64,000 nt of DNA from Collybia mongolica (lineage: Eukaryota; Basidiomycota; Agaricomycetes; Agaricales; Clitocybaceae): positions 4,154,001-4,218,000 of the forward strand of contig JAAXNY010000006.1 in the NCBI GenBank assembly GCA_013420905.1, in the 5' to 3' direction. The translations under genes and the position numbers were made by a program. This document shows, piece after piece, positions 50,807 through 61,908 of the stretch; position 1 is the stretch's first letter; the number at the start of each line of letters is the position of its first letter. The notes under the pieces were generated by a model that saw only the letters and a program-made list of their open reading frames with translations, did no database searches and was not told the origin of the DNA.

Positions 50807-52941
50807 CTACACAGAATGCCCAAATATGATGGTGGCTTCCGGGGGTACAGAGGTGATGTTGAGGGGATCCACAATATGGTATGTCCCGTCTTTCAGGCGG
50901 GGTGTGGCTCGGCCTATGATTGACCACACAATGATCTTGATTTCTGAACAATGTTTCATCAAGATAGTCCCAACGTCAATAACGAGAAATTACCGTTGAT
51001 CGCAAGAAAACGGCCAGGACAAGCCCATCTCCCAAGGCCAAAAGGAAAGTATGTCGGGCTGCCCATGACTGCTGGCTTCAGTTCCGATGACCTGCACCAG
51101 CGATCGGCCTGGAATGAGTTAGCATCAAGGCCATGATATTTCGGATTCAAATGCGACAGCGACGCCATAGGGAAAACCAAAAACCCTAGAAGAGTGTAAG
51201 CTTGCTGATATGGCTAATTAAAATCTAACCTTTAGGAATAACCACACCGCCCATCAGCACGTCTCGTGTGGTCAAGCGGCAGGTGCTCAGAGTGTCGCCC
51301 TTGGTCCGCATTACTTCCCGAATAAAAGAATCCAGCCGGACAGCATTCTTAAGGGAAGAGTCATTTATCTGAGGATGGCCCGTCAATGGATCAATGGGAG
51401 CAACAAGTTCGAGCTCCTCCCGCAGGCCAGCTAGATTTGACGGACGTGCAGCTATTTCGCATACTACCCAAGCCACAACGGATGATCTAACGATCGGAGT
51501 GCACGATCAGGAGAACATAATTATGTTATAACGGATAACGCACGTTTGATGAACAGACGCAAATATAATGCTGGCTGACTGTCATTTTAGCTCCAAATGA
51601 AATATAAAGATACGAACTTCAGGATAAGACAAAAAATCCAGATGAAACATCTGATCTTGCTTCGCAAGCCTATGCAAGGCCCACATCTACGACAGAGGTA
51701 CTGCAAAATAGTCACCTGGATAGCCGACTGTAAGACTGAAAGCATAAGACAGGTCGAAAAAGTCTGTGAACCTCGCCAGCTTTGAGCTGCTCTTCCATAT
51801 CATCTTCAACGCCTTCTATACGCTCGGCAGAAAGTTCTTCTGTCATTACAGCCCAAATGGTTGGCCCTACAATGGGAAGAAAGCCGATCACAAGAGAGAA
51901 CAGAATGCGAATCCTGGTAACGGTCAGCGTGAACAAAGGAAGAAGTCTGCAACCTACCAAGTTACAAATCGCCACGAGCCTGCAAAAGTCCGTGCCCACC
52001 AGGATGTGTTTTGATACATCCCAGTGACAATCGCAATATCAATTGCAACTTGCTCAGTTGCTACAAGAAAACTCTCATGGGCGAAATGCTAATGGCCAAA
52101 AGAGTATCAGTCCACACAATAGGTAATGTTGACAAAATCCTACTCTTCCAAATATGACAAGGAGCATTGCTTCAGAAATAGCGCTGTGGGCATAATTAAA
52201 GATATTGATGCCATCTGAGGTGGCTAACGAGCCGTCTAACAATTCGTCCATCCTCCTCAGGAAGATTGGAGTAACTGTGTCACCCAGGTTAGACTTGACG
52301 ACGCCTTGCGCATAGACAGAAATGACCTTTTTCTACGATCTTTTCCAGTTGGGGCGAGATTCCCTTTCTTACAAGGTCATCTATGTCATACCAGAAAGAA
52401 CGAAATAATGAATGCATATAGCTAAAGTTGAGGACCTATATACTTGATATCAGTACAATCTCCACCAGTCGTAGACCGACTCTCACCTTTGCGGTGCCGT
52501 CCCTGAAACTGTACGCTTCGTCATTGGTTAGGACTTCCCAGGTCAGGCTGTCATCTACGATATACTCCAGCTGAAAATTTTTACTTTAATTCAAGACAAA
52601 AATATACAGTCCCAAATGGCTGACTCTTCCTTTCCTCCATACACCGATTACAGGACCAAAGTCGGCAAGTGCACGCTCGTAAGCCTGACGGGGATTATTG
52701 AAGATGTCGAAACTCTATAAAATGGGTCATAGTCAACAATAGGAGGGCCTCTCCACTTACTGAGAGTATAACGATGGGAGGATGTTTGAGGCCACCGGAA
52801 GACTTCTGTAAGAATATTATCAACCTCAAACGAATATGGTAAGTAAGTGAAGAAAATAACGGGAGTGCTGGAGAGATACAGCCGAATGAAAGCTAGCAAG
52901 GAGACTACGGCAAGAGCAACGATGAGAGCAGAAAGTAGCAT
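50807..52941 (-). CDS. Cytochrome P450 monooxygenase
   Basis: A many-exon gene, roughly 500 aa. The N-terminal ER anchor is MLLSALIVALAVVSLLAFIR. Recognisable P450 parts follow in order: FDIFNNPRQAYERAL, LEYIVDDSLTWEVLTNDEAY, an I-helix region SASIIFASVHQTSSVVAWVV, the K-helix SFIREVMRTKG with its ExxR (EVMR), PKGFLVFPMASLSHLNP, and the heme-binding loop FGLGRWACPGRFLAIN, whose Cys ligates heme. The last exon, after an intron within the AINE codons, ends VPPEATIIFGHSV. The style is near kaurene-oxidase-like fungal P450s, but the CYP family cannot be named. Most junctions join in frame; the piece between LKAGE (about 51775) and the I-helix exon could not be joined with certainty, so a small defect cannot be excluded. 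Confidence 0.82.
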
Positions 52942-55842
52942 ACTAGAGTACAGACCTGGGGATTCAGATCACAAAGATGGATCCGACATAAATATACTGG
53001 ATTCACAGCTATGTGGGGCGTGTGTCGTATGGGGCTGCTGATAAACGGAACCTCTGATACCAAAAAGAACCGATAACCACTGCCGTTCTTTCAAATAAAA
53101 ACCGCAACGTTACGATCAAGATGGATAGATGTGTCTTTAGGAGCAGTTTGAAACAGATCAAGAACAAGCGCTGATAGGACTCAATATTCTCTCACCTAGT
53201 CGTAAAGCGTTATGGGGGGCTGTTTCGGGAAATGGTAACGAAACTAGTTGACTATGAATGGACAATTAAATGCACGGTGGTGCCCGAAGGAAAACAGTTG
53301 TCTTGGGATGATCCGAGTCGGGCTGTGTTATTGCATGGATTCATGGAATTGCTTTTGTAAGGTATATCAGGCCTCCGCAGCCTTGATGGGACCGTCCTGG
53401 TATTTCCATCACCACTACCACCACCACCGCTATTTTCGTGAATCCAGTCTGGCAGTGAGACACAACTCACCGCCGAGTATCAGATATACACGGACCTTCC
53501 AAACACCCTCTCCTGCATCAGGTCCACTGGATGCTTTCGTGCATCTCTGGCTGACCCAAATTAGTATGAGTTCGTTTGACTTGCGAGATGTGCGGCTTTT
53601 TTTCGCCCGCTGCTCGCGCTTGCGGGGTTCGGAAGAGTAAATGTATGCAAGTCCTGGTCAATGTCGCTGTGGTAAAAATATCATCGTCACGCATAGTCAA
53701 GTTGTTGCTCATTCAACTCCTTTCCCTCCATCTACACGCACATATGGCAATGCTCACAGATTTAGAAACATCCGATTATTGTCTGAATTCAGGTGTTGCC
53801 TCTTGCAACACAGATTTTGTACAAGTTGTACCTTTTTGATTGCCCTGTATCATCTTCCACAATTGTGTCCGCTGCCGCGATCTGCCGCGAAGTGGCAGAT
53901 GAGCGAGTGAAGAGCCGATTATTCTAAAATTAGCTGAGCCAAGGACTTGTGAATCCGAAGTCCTCAATCACGGCTGCATGTACGGGAGTTCAAACGTACC
54001 TCCTTTTATTGTGAACTTGCATCAAATAATGATGATTGCTCGATATTATTCTCTTTGTCGGAGGAGCAGCCGTGTTAAGCAACACCCGCCATGTCTCGAC
54101 TGAAATACATGGCTGGAAGCTGGAAGTCTGGAACATCTGTTGGTCCTGTCCATCAATTTGCGAAATGTTACACATGCAAATTTGCTTTCTAGAAGGCGCT
54201 CATCACCCAAATATACTTTGTGAAACCAATCAACTTCAACGAGTTTCTTAGTGGACGAGCTTCTTGCAGGTTTTAAGTGGACAAATCGTGAGCCATTTGC
54301 CGGCCTTTAAAATACAAGCGCCAGCGATACCGACAGCGAATACTACTCAAATATACCTCGGCGGCCCTGCTGCCGATACGACTACTACACAAAAAAAATT
54401 TGTACCAAGCTCACATCATGGGGTCTGGAGCAGTGGTGATATTTTTGTTCCACCAACCCAGCCCGCAGCCGACAATTGCCCGTGTCATAACACGCCCTGT
54501 GGCAATCCATGCTTTTCATCTTTCACCGGGGGGCATGCGTTATGGCAGGTTTGATTGCAAACATGATACGAGATCAAGAACGTTGTCGACACACAATCCA
54601 GGGCGACGCGCACACTGTGACACACATAAGTCCCTTCGTGATAGGATCATGGCGGCAAGGTGGCTCTCATGGCTTTGGAACAGAGCCATCCATCGGCGAA
54701 AAGGCACAGAAACTCTCAAGTCCCCCTGTGACAAACCATCTTGTATTGAAGTGTGAGGAAGGATCTATCGTCCTGAACGCAGCTGAGACCTTAGCTTTCT
54801 TTACCCTGTTTCCATTGGACGCACTCACCCAATTCAGTATCGTGATTTAATCACGAAGCCAAAGCATATCAGAACAATACCGATAAATCCATGATATGCA
54901 CTTGAATTCGAAGAGTCAGGCTAGGGCGACCTTTTTAGTAGGCTGGCTTCGCTCGAGGTTCCCTGAGACACTGAGGACTTGTTACCAAAGTGAGTCCTTC
55001 AGGAATAGTCTATTTTTGTGCCATACCTTCTCAACACCGCTAGGCCAAGTTTCAGAAATTCATGCACAAAGGCCCCTCCCGTCGTAGAGCCCAATATTCT
55101 AAGAGGAAGTACTAAGGTTTCCTCCAGGTAGTAGTACCGGTCCAGGCTCTGGAACCCGTCTGGGATGAAATTATCCGACCCATTGAACTCAGAATGATAA
55201 GGTGAGAGCATTAACGGTGTGGTCCCACTAACAGACAGCTGGCTTCTGTACTCGAGTACTACACACGTGTGTCGCTCGTATGCTGCTGCTTTCTACACCT
55301 TCGATTGCTGTGAAAATCCGGCAAAAATTCCCGTCATTCCCGTCCTTGAGACAGGACCGTATAAGACAGAAACCCAGTAGTCACCAACGAATCCCCTTGG
55401 CAGTCACATGGCCATTCCGTATTCAGAATGAGGGTACTGTTCATACGCTAGAAACAACCGGGCATCTCGGCCAGCACATGGCTTTCTTCAGGAAGACTCG
55501 CTAATTTGGAACCATGACTAATCAAACAAAGAGGTTCTTCATTCACAACCAAGTTTTAAGCTTTAACATTGTGTCCTAAAATAGGAGTCTATATGAATGC
55601 ATATCAATCACTATTCAAACAAGTAAAAAAACCTTCGTGGCTAAAAGACGAACTTGAATACGACCCGCTTTTCCCATAAACAGATTTCCCCAAGACATCG
55701 AGAACCTGTTACCAAAGTGAGTACTCTTCCAGGAATAGACGACTTCTGTGACATATGTTCCCAGCACCTGCCGGGCCGATTTTCAACAGTATGTATAAAG
55801 ACCTCCATCGTCCTAGTAGAGCTCAGACTTCTAAGGAGAACC
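52942..55842. other. 2.9-kb gene-poor stretch
   Basis: No recognised gene. A two-exon frame at 53232-53640 would code 105 aa (listed as a finding). Frames at 54264-54554, 54400-54756 and 54509-54850 overlap each other without motifs. The right part contains a diverged duplicate of the sphingomyelinase 5' region (54899-55130) and the real 5' region next to the gene. Confidence 0.4.
54899..55130 (+). repeat. Diverged duplicate of the sphingomyelinase 5' region, copy A
   Basis: This stretch aligns along most of its length with 55647-55862. Shared blocks include CTGTTACCAAAGTGAGT or a close variant, CAGGAATAG, TCTAAG-AGGA and GGTTTCC-CTCCAGG. The position matching the gene's ATG reads AAG here, so the copy cannot start the same protein. 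Confidence 0.65.
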
Positions 55843-55862
55843 ATGGTTTCCCTCCAGGCACC
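55647..55862 (+). repeat. 5' region of the sphingomyelinase gene, copy B
   Basis: The intact counterpart of copy A, including about 195 bp upstream of the start codon and the first codons. The similarity stops shortly after the start codon, so the duplicated unit was promoter plus the first few codons, not the gene. Confidence 0.65.
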
Positions 55863-58581
55863 AGCCCATACTCTGATCTCTATTTTATTTGTCTTATCAG
55901 TAGCAAATGCCTCATTTATAAACGACATCACCACGTCGCTTGTCCAGACGGATGACTGCGACTCTTGTCATGACCTTCTGGGGTCGTTTCAAACGATAGC
56001 GTTGACTGGCGATGATGCCTTCATCTTAACTTTTGTTAGCTTGTGCACCGGGTTACAGGTGCTCTTCGACAATGTATCATATCGGCCGCTTTCTTAGCCT
56101 TTACTTAGCTGGAAGATCCTGATGTGTGCAATGGGATTTTCTCCACGATAGGACCCATCATCGCGCACGATTTGCGGCAGATTAACATAACTGGAGTTAC
56201 AGCTGGGAGGCTCTGTGATGCTCTTTTCGGTTTATGTCCCTCCAGCACAGCAACACAGTTCAAGTTTCCGTTGCCTCCACCCCCAGCTCGGCCGCTCCGA
56301 GACGCGAATAAGAACCCAAAATCGCATCGAAAACCCTTTCAAGTTGTTCACATAAGCGATGTACATATCGACAGGGAATACACTGTACGTTTCTCGTTTC
56401 ATCGGGATCCTTTGTTCTACTTCTGACAATTTCTTAGGTGGGATCTGATGCAAATTGTTCTAAACCAATATGCTGTAGAGATTTTGCGGACGAGACTGGG
56501 AAACCTGTGTCTGTTCCTGCGCTACCCAATGGGAACAGCAAGTGTGACTCCCCTGTTTCACTGGCGGATTCCATGTTAGACGCAGTCAACGAAATTAACC
56601 CTAAGTTTGTCATCTTCACCGGCGACGTGGTGGAAGGTACGATGTAGTTACTTAACATGGAGTCACCAAGCTAAATAAGTATGTGTAGGGGCTATATGGC
56701 TCGTTGATCGACCGTCTGTGCTCTACCAATGCATTCTTTGCTTGCCTGTAACATCCCCTTTAGTGAAGTTGAAGCTGATCTTTCAAGTTTTGATGCCCAG
56801 CTGCTGGCGAGAGTTGAAGCACCGATTTATCCCGCACTTGGTAGCCGCCTATATAATGCTGTATATTTGCAATGCTTACTTTTTCTATACAGGGAACCAG
56901 TGGGACTTCAATTCCTTCGTGGCATAGACAAACTGATGCGTGGATTGATGCAGTGATTCAGCCCCTGTGAATAGTTTTGCCCGGAAGACATCCATGACGA
57001 CAAATGATTCACAATGGGTATTCGATACACAAAGCGCTGGGTGGACTGTGAGTCGTTCTTGGAACATATGAATCATGTTCTTAACGGAGTTCTATTTAGC
57101 CCTGGATTGGTGAAGCGTCCAGCCAACAGGTTAAACACGAATCTGGGAGTTATTCATCTCTTGTCCATGGAACAAATTTGAGGCACGTCACGTTCGCACC
57201 GGGGTGGACATTCCTTGATTGATCCTTTCCAATAGAATTCTATCGCTAAACACACAATATTGGTACAAGCAAAAGTAAGGCGACCCAGACTTTGCGATTT
57301 CAGTTATTAACCAATTTACTCAGCTTCTGGCTATATGATAGTGATGTGTTCCAGTGGGGATCCGGTCACTCACTATTGTTTCCGCAAATTACATTTTATA
57401 TATAGGCCGGATCCCAACGGTGTGCTCGCATTTATGGCTCAGCAACTTGAACAAGCGGAACGGGCCAAACAAAAAGTCTGGATCATTGGGCACATTCCAC
57501 TTGGAAAGGAAGATACGATGGAGGATCAGGTTTTCTCACTCTTTGATATGTGGGACACATAACTCCTCTAACTTTGATATCAACCAGTCGAATTACTATG
57601 ATCAAATCCTTCAACGATATAAGGACACGATTGTTGGCCAGTTTTTTGGCCATAGTCATAAGGTATTTATAGATATTCGGGATGTCCGTTGAGTGGTTGT
57701 CTGATCAAAGCATCTGTGGGACCAACACAGGATCAGTTTGAAATCGCTTATTCTGATTATAACAACCAGACTGCTGCGAATGCTGTTGCTACCGCTTTCA
57801 TTGTAAGTGTCGTCCCTTTCTGTGTTATATGTCTGACTACTGAAACCAAGGCACCTGCATTGACACCTACGAGTAAGTCCTGCCTACGATAGACTAAGCC
57901 GTGTATCATAGCTATTTCTTAGGCGGAAATCCTGCATTCAAGTTGTACGATGTCGATCCAGACACTTTTGGAATAATGGATGTTCGGGTTATATTTGGTA
58001 TGTTCTAAGCTCAATCTGATGAATATCGAGTAGGCGTTGATTGAGTCCGCAAGCAAATATTTCGGAGCCCTCGTTCCAATCTAAACGTAGGGATTGCAGT
58101 ATACGACTTGTATCTCCCGCTCATGTTCAACCCGATAGCGGAATGGACGAAATTATACAGCGCCCGTGAAACCTACGGTCCTCTCGTCGACCTCCCCTCT
58201 CACTCGGAGCTGACACCAGCGTTTTGGCACCAACTTACCGACGCTTTTGTCGCAAACGAGACTGCATTCCAACTATTCAATACCTTCATGTCTCGCGCTG
58301 GAGCAGTGACTGCCTGCGATGAGAATTGCAAAAATATCACGATATGCGACATGAGGGCTTTTAGATCCGAGAATAATTGTGTAAGTCTGGTCTGCTTAGT
58401 ATGGTGACGCCGTTTGATGAATTTCCGGCGGTAGGACACATCTGCAGGGGGCCTTGTTTCATTAAGAAAGAGGGGTGAAGATGCTCCGCCGACTATATTT
58501 CGGGAGGCATCGGAATGTGAGGGGCTCGGAATAGCCTCGCTTCTATCCCGTATGCGATACAAGCTTCAATCGTTAAATTAA
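55843..58581 (+). CDS. Secreted acid sphingomyelinase-like phosphodiesterase
   Basis: Eighteen exons join in frame to 611 aa, including exons of 25 (56689-56713), 7 (56893-56899) and 22 nt (57851-57872). The enzyme family splits sphingomyelin or related phospholipids outside the cell. Order: signal peptide MVSLQAPAHTLISILFVLSV; a saposin-B-like Cys-rich part with DDCDSCHDLLG and DPDVCNGIFS; then the binuclear metallophosphoesterase core. Its motifs are VVHISDVHIDREY (metal ligands D and H), FTGDVVEGAIWLV, GNHDSAPVNSF, WIIGHIPLG and QFFGHSHKDQFEIAYSD. The C-terminal domain has SARETYGPLVDLP and paired Cys (ACDENCKN, ITICDMR). Donor 57183 is GC, not GT. All catalytic motifs are present, so activity is plausible. 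Confidence 0.92.
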
Positions 58582-58713
58582 TGAAAAACGTATGGGGAAT
58601 TAAAACAAGTCTGCTTCGAAACAAATGTCCATGCCTTCAGTATTCGTGTGGTGGCTTAAATGATAGTCCATAGAACCCTCGGATTGGAGTGATAAAGCAA
58701 TACTTCTGAGAGG
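58582..58713. other. Convergent 3' region
   Basis: 132 bp between the ends of the sphingomyelinase (+) and F-box (-) genes. No gene is seen. Confidence 0.5.
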
Positions 58714-60156
58714 TTAAACCCTTTCAAGATTGCAGGGTCTGATCGTACAATTTCTAAGTCTCATTGGCGCCAGCCATGATAAGATCACCCTATGCATCGA
58801 AGGAAAGGGGTGGGGTGAATAGGTGTTTCCAGTTTGAGGGAGGATCACGGTTTGGAAGAAGTCCCCTCCGGTGTTCAGCCATCCCTGAAATTCCAGGGAT
58901 TTCAGAACGGGACACGGGACCAGGGTTGGATGTGCCGTCATTGGGGAGAAGATCTCATTGAGGAATTCATCGTCGAGAATGAAACCCCCTATCAGAAGCT
59001 TTTGTAGACTAGGCACTCGCCAAAGTATGCGAAGAACGGTTGCCCCACCCATTATTTTGGATGAGGCTTCTGAGTGGCAGAGGGCGAGCCTCTCGAGACG
59101 GGGAAGTGATTGACAAAAAAAAGCTTGCAAGCACTCCTCGATGCTAGTTTCTGCCACTTCGATTGAGAGTTCGACAAGTTGCGGGGCCAATATAAATTTG
59201 AGGATTTCGAGTCGGTCCTGCTGGGCTCTAATCGCACGACATGTTTTCACTGTTAATGAAACAAGTTGGGGTAGGTGTATAGATTCCACCTCATCACCAA
59301 AGCCGTCGGCATGTATACAGTCTTCGAGGATACATTCCTCAAGGGTTGGCATCCGACCCAAGACCCAAACCACCTCTCGTAAGAATATGCGGGACAGCGT
59401 TAATTTGATAGTTTGGTGGTAGAGAAAGGCAACGTGGGGAGTCGGCGGTAGCCATCCAAGTCGAAATCCATCGATTGAGAGAGAGCGTAGCAATGGTGCG
59501 TTCCTAAATCCTTCCAAAAGAGCAGGTTGGTTGGAACCCGAGAACAAGTGAAGTTCTTGTAGCAACGGATAAGCTAGTTGCACGTTGCAAAGTTTCGAAA
59601 GCGCCCAGTGACATGCCTGGTCAAACCGGACAGATCTCCAACGCTCAGACTGCATTAGAATCTGAGCGAGGACAGGGTGGGTTGTGAAATGTGGGTATGG
59701 TGAGAAGTTGACGTGGATGTTCAGGGGGCGGGAATGAGATCTGTTTAAGTGTAGTTCCGCCAACCAGGTGGTAGAGGTTTTTGCAGAGGTGGGATCGAGA
59801 TATACACTGAACGTTGACCACAGCTGGGAGTTTGATAGTGCGATGTTCGTCCAAAGTCTGCATACCCTAATCAGAAGCCAAGGGGCCCATGATAGGTCCA
59901 GAGAGTACTTCATATGATCGAGGGACATACAAACACAGATCGAGAAGATTTCATCAAGGATCTCATTTGGGAGGCAAGTAATGAGAGATTCTGGCTTGGT
60001 CACTATCCCATCCTGGGACCTGAACCTTGATGACATATTAGGACTAGGAATCGTCTCGTCGTTGTTTAGGGTGAGTGAACATGGGTGTAAGTGAAAGCCC
60101 GCCATGGAAGGATGTATAAGGTGGTTCGAACAAATAGGCCTAGGTGTTTTTAACAA
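58714..60156 (-). CDS. F-box protein
   Basis: An uninterrupted frame of 480 aa from Met at 60156; a later Met (MSSRFRSQDG) is an alternative start. The F-box is seen as LITCLPNEILDEIFSICVCM, then WAPWLLIRVCRLWTNIALSN and SQLWSTFSVYLD, the common Agaricomycete pattern (LPxEILxxIF...VCrxWrxIAlstPxLWs). The C-terminal two thirds are Leu-rich with irregular repeats such as PLLRSLSIDGFRLGWLPP, LPRLERLALCHSEAS and VPSLQKLLIGGF. Such proteins are likely SCF ubiquitin-ligase adaptors, one of the most expanded families in mushrooms. The target is unknown. It has no intron, unlike the F-box gene at 1782. Confidence 0.8.
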   Translation of the reverse strand: MLKTPRPICSNHLIHPSMAGFHLHPCSLTLNNDETIPSPNMSSRFRSQDGIVTKPESLITCLPNEILDEIFSICVCMSLDHMKYSLDLSWAPWLLIRVCRLWTNIALSNSQLWSTFSVYLDPTSAKTSTTWLAELHLNRSHSRPLNIHVNFSPYPHFTTHPVLAQILMQSERWRSVRFDQACHWALSKLCNVQLAYPLLQELHLFSGSNQPALLEGFRNAPLLRSLSIDGFRLGWLPPTPHVAFLYHQTIKLTLSRIFLREVVWVLGRMPTLEECILEDCIHADGFGDEVESIHLPQLVSLTVKTCRAIRAQQDRLEILKFILAPQLVELSIEVAETSIEECLQAFFCQSLPRLERLALCHSEASSKIMGGATVLRILWRVPSLQKLLIGGFILDDEFLNEIFSPMTAHPTLVPCPVLKSLEFQGWLNTGGDFFQTVILPQTGNTYSPHPFPSMHRVILSWLAPMRLRNCTIRPCNLERV

Positions 60157-61686
60157 GATTTTAGGTGTTTCAATGGCTTGCTTGATATCATGGAGATGTG
60201 TGCTTACCAGCGATCTTCACATTTGGGCTTCAGTGTCTAAATTGTAAAGGAGGAGGAAGAGGAGGAAGTTGAAACATACTAGAATTTGTCTCAGATGTCT
60301 GTGACCCATTGAATATGACATGGTGATAGGAGTCTTTAGTAATAGGCTGGAGGACTGTAACATACACCAAAAACTAGGGTAAAACAAAGAAAAGTGAACT
60401 CGTTGTTAGTCGGCAATGTCTGGTGAAGCTATGGAGGGTCAGCAGGTGCCAAACTCTCGAAGATCCAGCTCAAAAATGTTTCGTTCTAACGGTACAGTCC
60501 ATAAAATGCCTATTCGATGCTTCCTTTGGCTGGAGCTGGTTGGCTTGCGAAGGTGAGGGAAAATGACGGTGTGGAGGAAGTTTCAATCGTGGTCCAGCGA
60601 TTTAAAAAGCTAAAGGAATGTTATCTTGGCAGATAGAGGTCGTTGTAGGTGGAGTTCCATTACACGCTAATGCTCGACCACAGGCCAGGATGTCCCAATG
60701 CGAAGCTCCTTCATCCTCTAGCTTCATCCACTCATTGTATAACAGGAAGTATCGTTGGATGAAGCGTCGGCACAGTTCATGAATATTGTGCCCATAAATT
60801 CGTTGTGTAGCTTGTGAACAAAGGGGCGGCCATACGGTAGTGATGCCAGTGTTTACTACTTAGAGGAGACTGCGTGCGCAGCAGGCTGAGCGATCGCAGG
60901 ATTTGACTTCAAAGGTTTTGCATGGTTCAGTGGGGCTTATGAGTGAATATACTTGAATATGCTCACCAAATTGTTTACGGGGTTGCGTCGGGTTGCACTC
61001 TGCTATGTATAGCTTTCCTCGCGCACCCGAATCCGGTGTGCGCTTAAATAGGCGCTCACCGTATCTTTTGGGCACAACCTCCAAGAAGATCCAAGGTTAA
61101 ACCCTACCGTCTAGTCCGTTTAAATCCTATCCTTTATTCTGAAAAAAGATGATCCCTGATGGACTGGAGTTACCCCAACCGCCGCGAGACCTTCGAGATC
61201 AACATCCCCATCAACAAGCCATTTTCACTTTCCATAACCGGACAAGGCGACGTCCTATCTGGGACTTGCCCTTGTACTCCCAAATTGCCCCACGTATGGT
61301 GAACCTGGTATTCAGGTCGCTCTCGCTTCGTATATAACGTATCAAATCGAGCCCACAATGCAGACAATTGTCTTCGACAAGCTCCACTCCCACTCCTCAT
61401 ACCAAGTCGAGAGAACAATAGAGAGAAGCTCCTCTCACGCGCATCTCCCCGCACATCCTGTCACTCGGCATATTGTTCCCTAGCCTATTATCTCAAGCGC
61501 AGTCTATATAGCAAGACTCCACAGCATTCGCAATCCCCATTCCTGGCGGATAGTTCTTTCACCTCCCATTTTTTCTCTTTCCTTTTCATTAATATTTTCT
61601 TCACCTTGTTCCATATTTCATCCCAACTCTACCACAACATATCACCTAATTAGGATCGCCTCGGCCGACCAAAAATAAACATCGAA
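60157..61686. other. 1.5-kb intergenic with promoter at its right end
   Basis: No recognisable gene; short frames such as 60860-61084 (-) and 61149-61337 (+) have no family features. A purine-rich tract lies at 60248-60275. The last 190 bp look like a strong core promoter for the gene at 61687 (listed separately). Confidence 0.45.
61503..61640 (+). promoter_or_regulatory. TATA box and CT-rich tract upstream of the small gene at 61687
   Basis: TCTATATAGC at 61503-61512 is a good TATA box. It is followed by a pyrimidine-rich stretch (about 61553-61630), a pattern common at highly expressed fungal genes where transcription starts at the end of the CT tract. The start codon lies about 180 bp downstream of the TATA box. 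Confidence 0.55.
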
Positions 61687-61908
61687 ATGTCTTCCTACCC
61701 ATACACCACCCCCTCCTCCCCCACTTACGGTTTCTTCCCGACCGGCGCTACATCTCCCAATGCATTTGCGTCGTTCCATCAGTCGCCACGCGACACCCAT
61801 GCCATGTATGCCGCTTTCGCCTCATCTGCATCCAACTCCCAGCAACAACATGGAGGCCAGCAACAGAACATCCAGAGCGGGTTGAAGAAGTTCGTGACAC
61901 GGAAGTGA
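61687..61908 (+). CDS. Small unrecognised Ser/Gln-rich protein
   Basis: An intronless frame of 73 aa beginning MSSYPYTTPSSPTYGFFPTG and ending NIQSGLKKFVTRK. The first two thirds are rich in Ser, Pro, Thr, Tyr and Ala, then comes a Gln/His/Gly run (NSQQQHGGQQQN), then a short basic tail. No signal peptide, membrane segment or known motif is seen. The start codon has an A-rich context (ATCGAAATG) and a strong-looking promoter lies upstream, which supports a real gene. Its role is unknown; it could be a conserved fungal small protein with an RNA or chaperone link, but nothing in the sequence says so. Confidence 0.55.
   Translation: MSSYPYTTPSSPTYGFFPTGATSPNAFASFHQSPRDTHAMYAAFASSASNSQQQHGGQQQNIQSGLKKFVTRK

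Noticed and set aside
58714..60156. Tandem or segmental relation between the two F-box genes of the window
   Set aside because: The proteins share only the general F-box/LRR pattern, differ in introns, and lie 57 kb apart.
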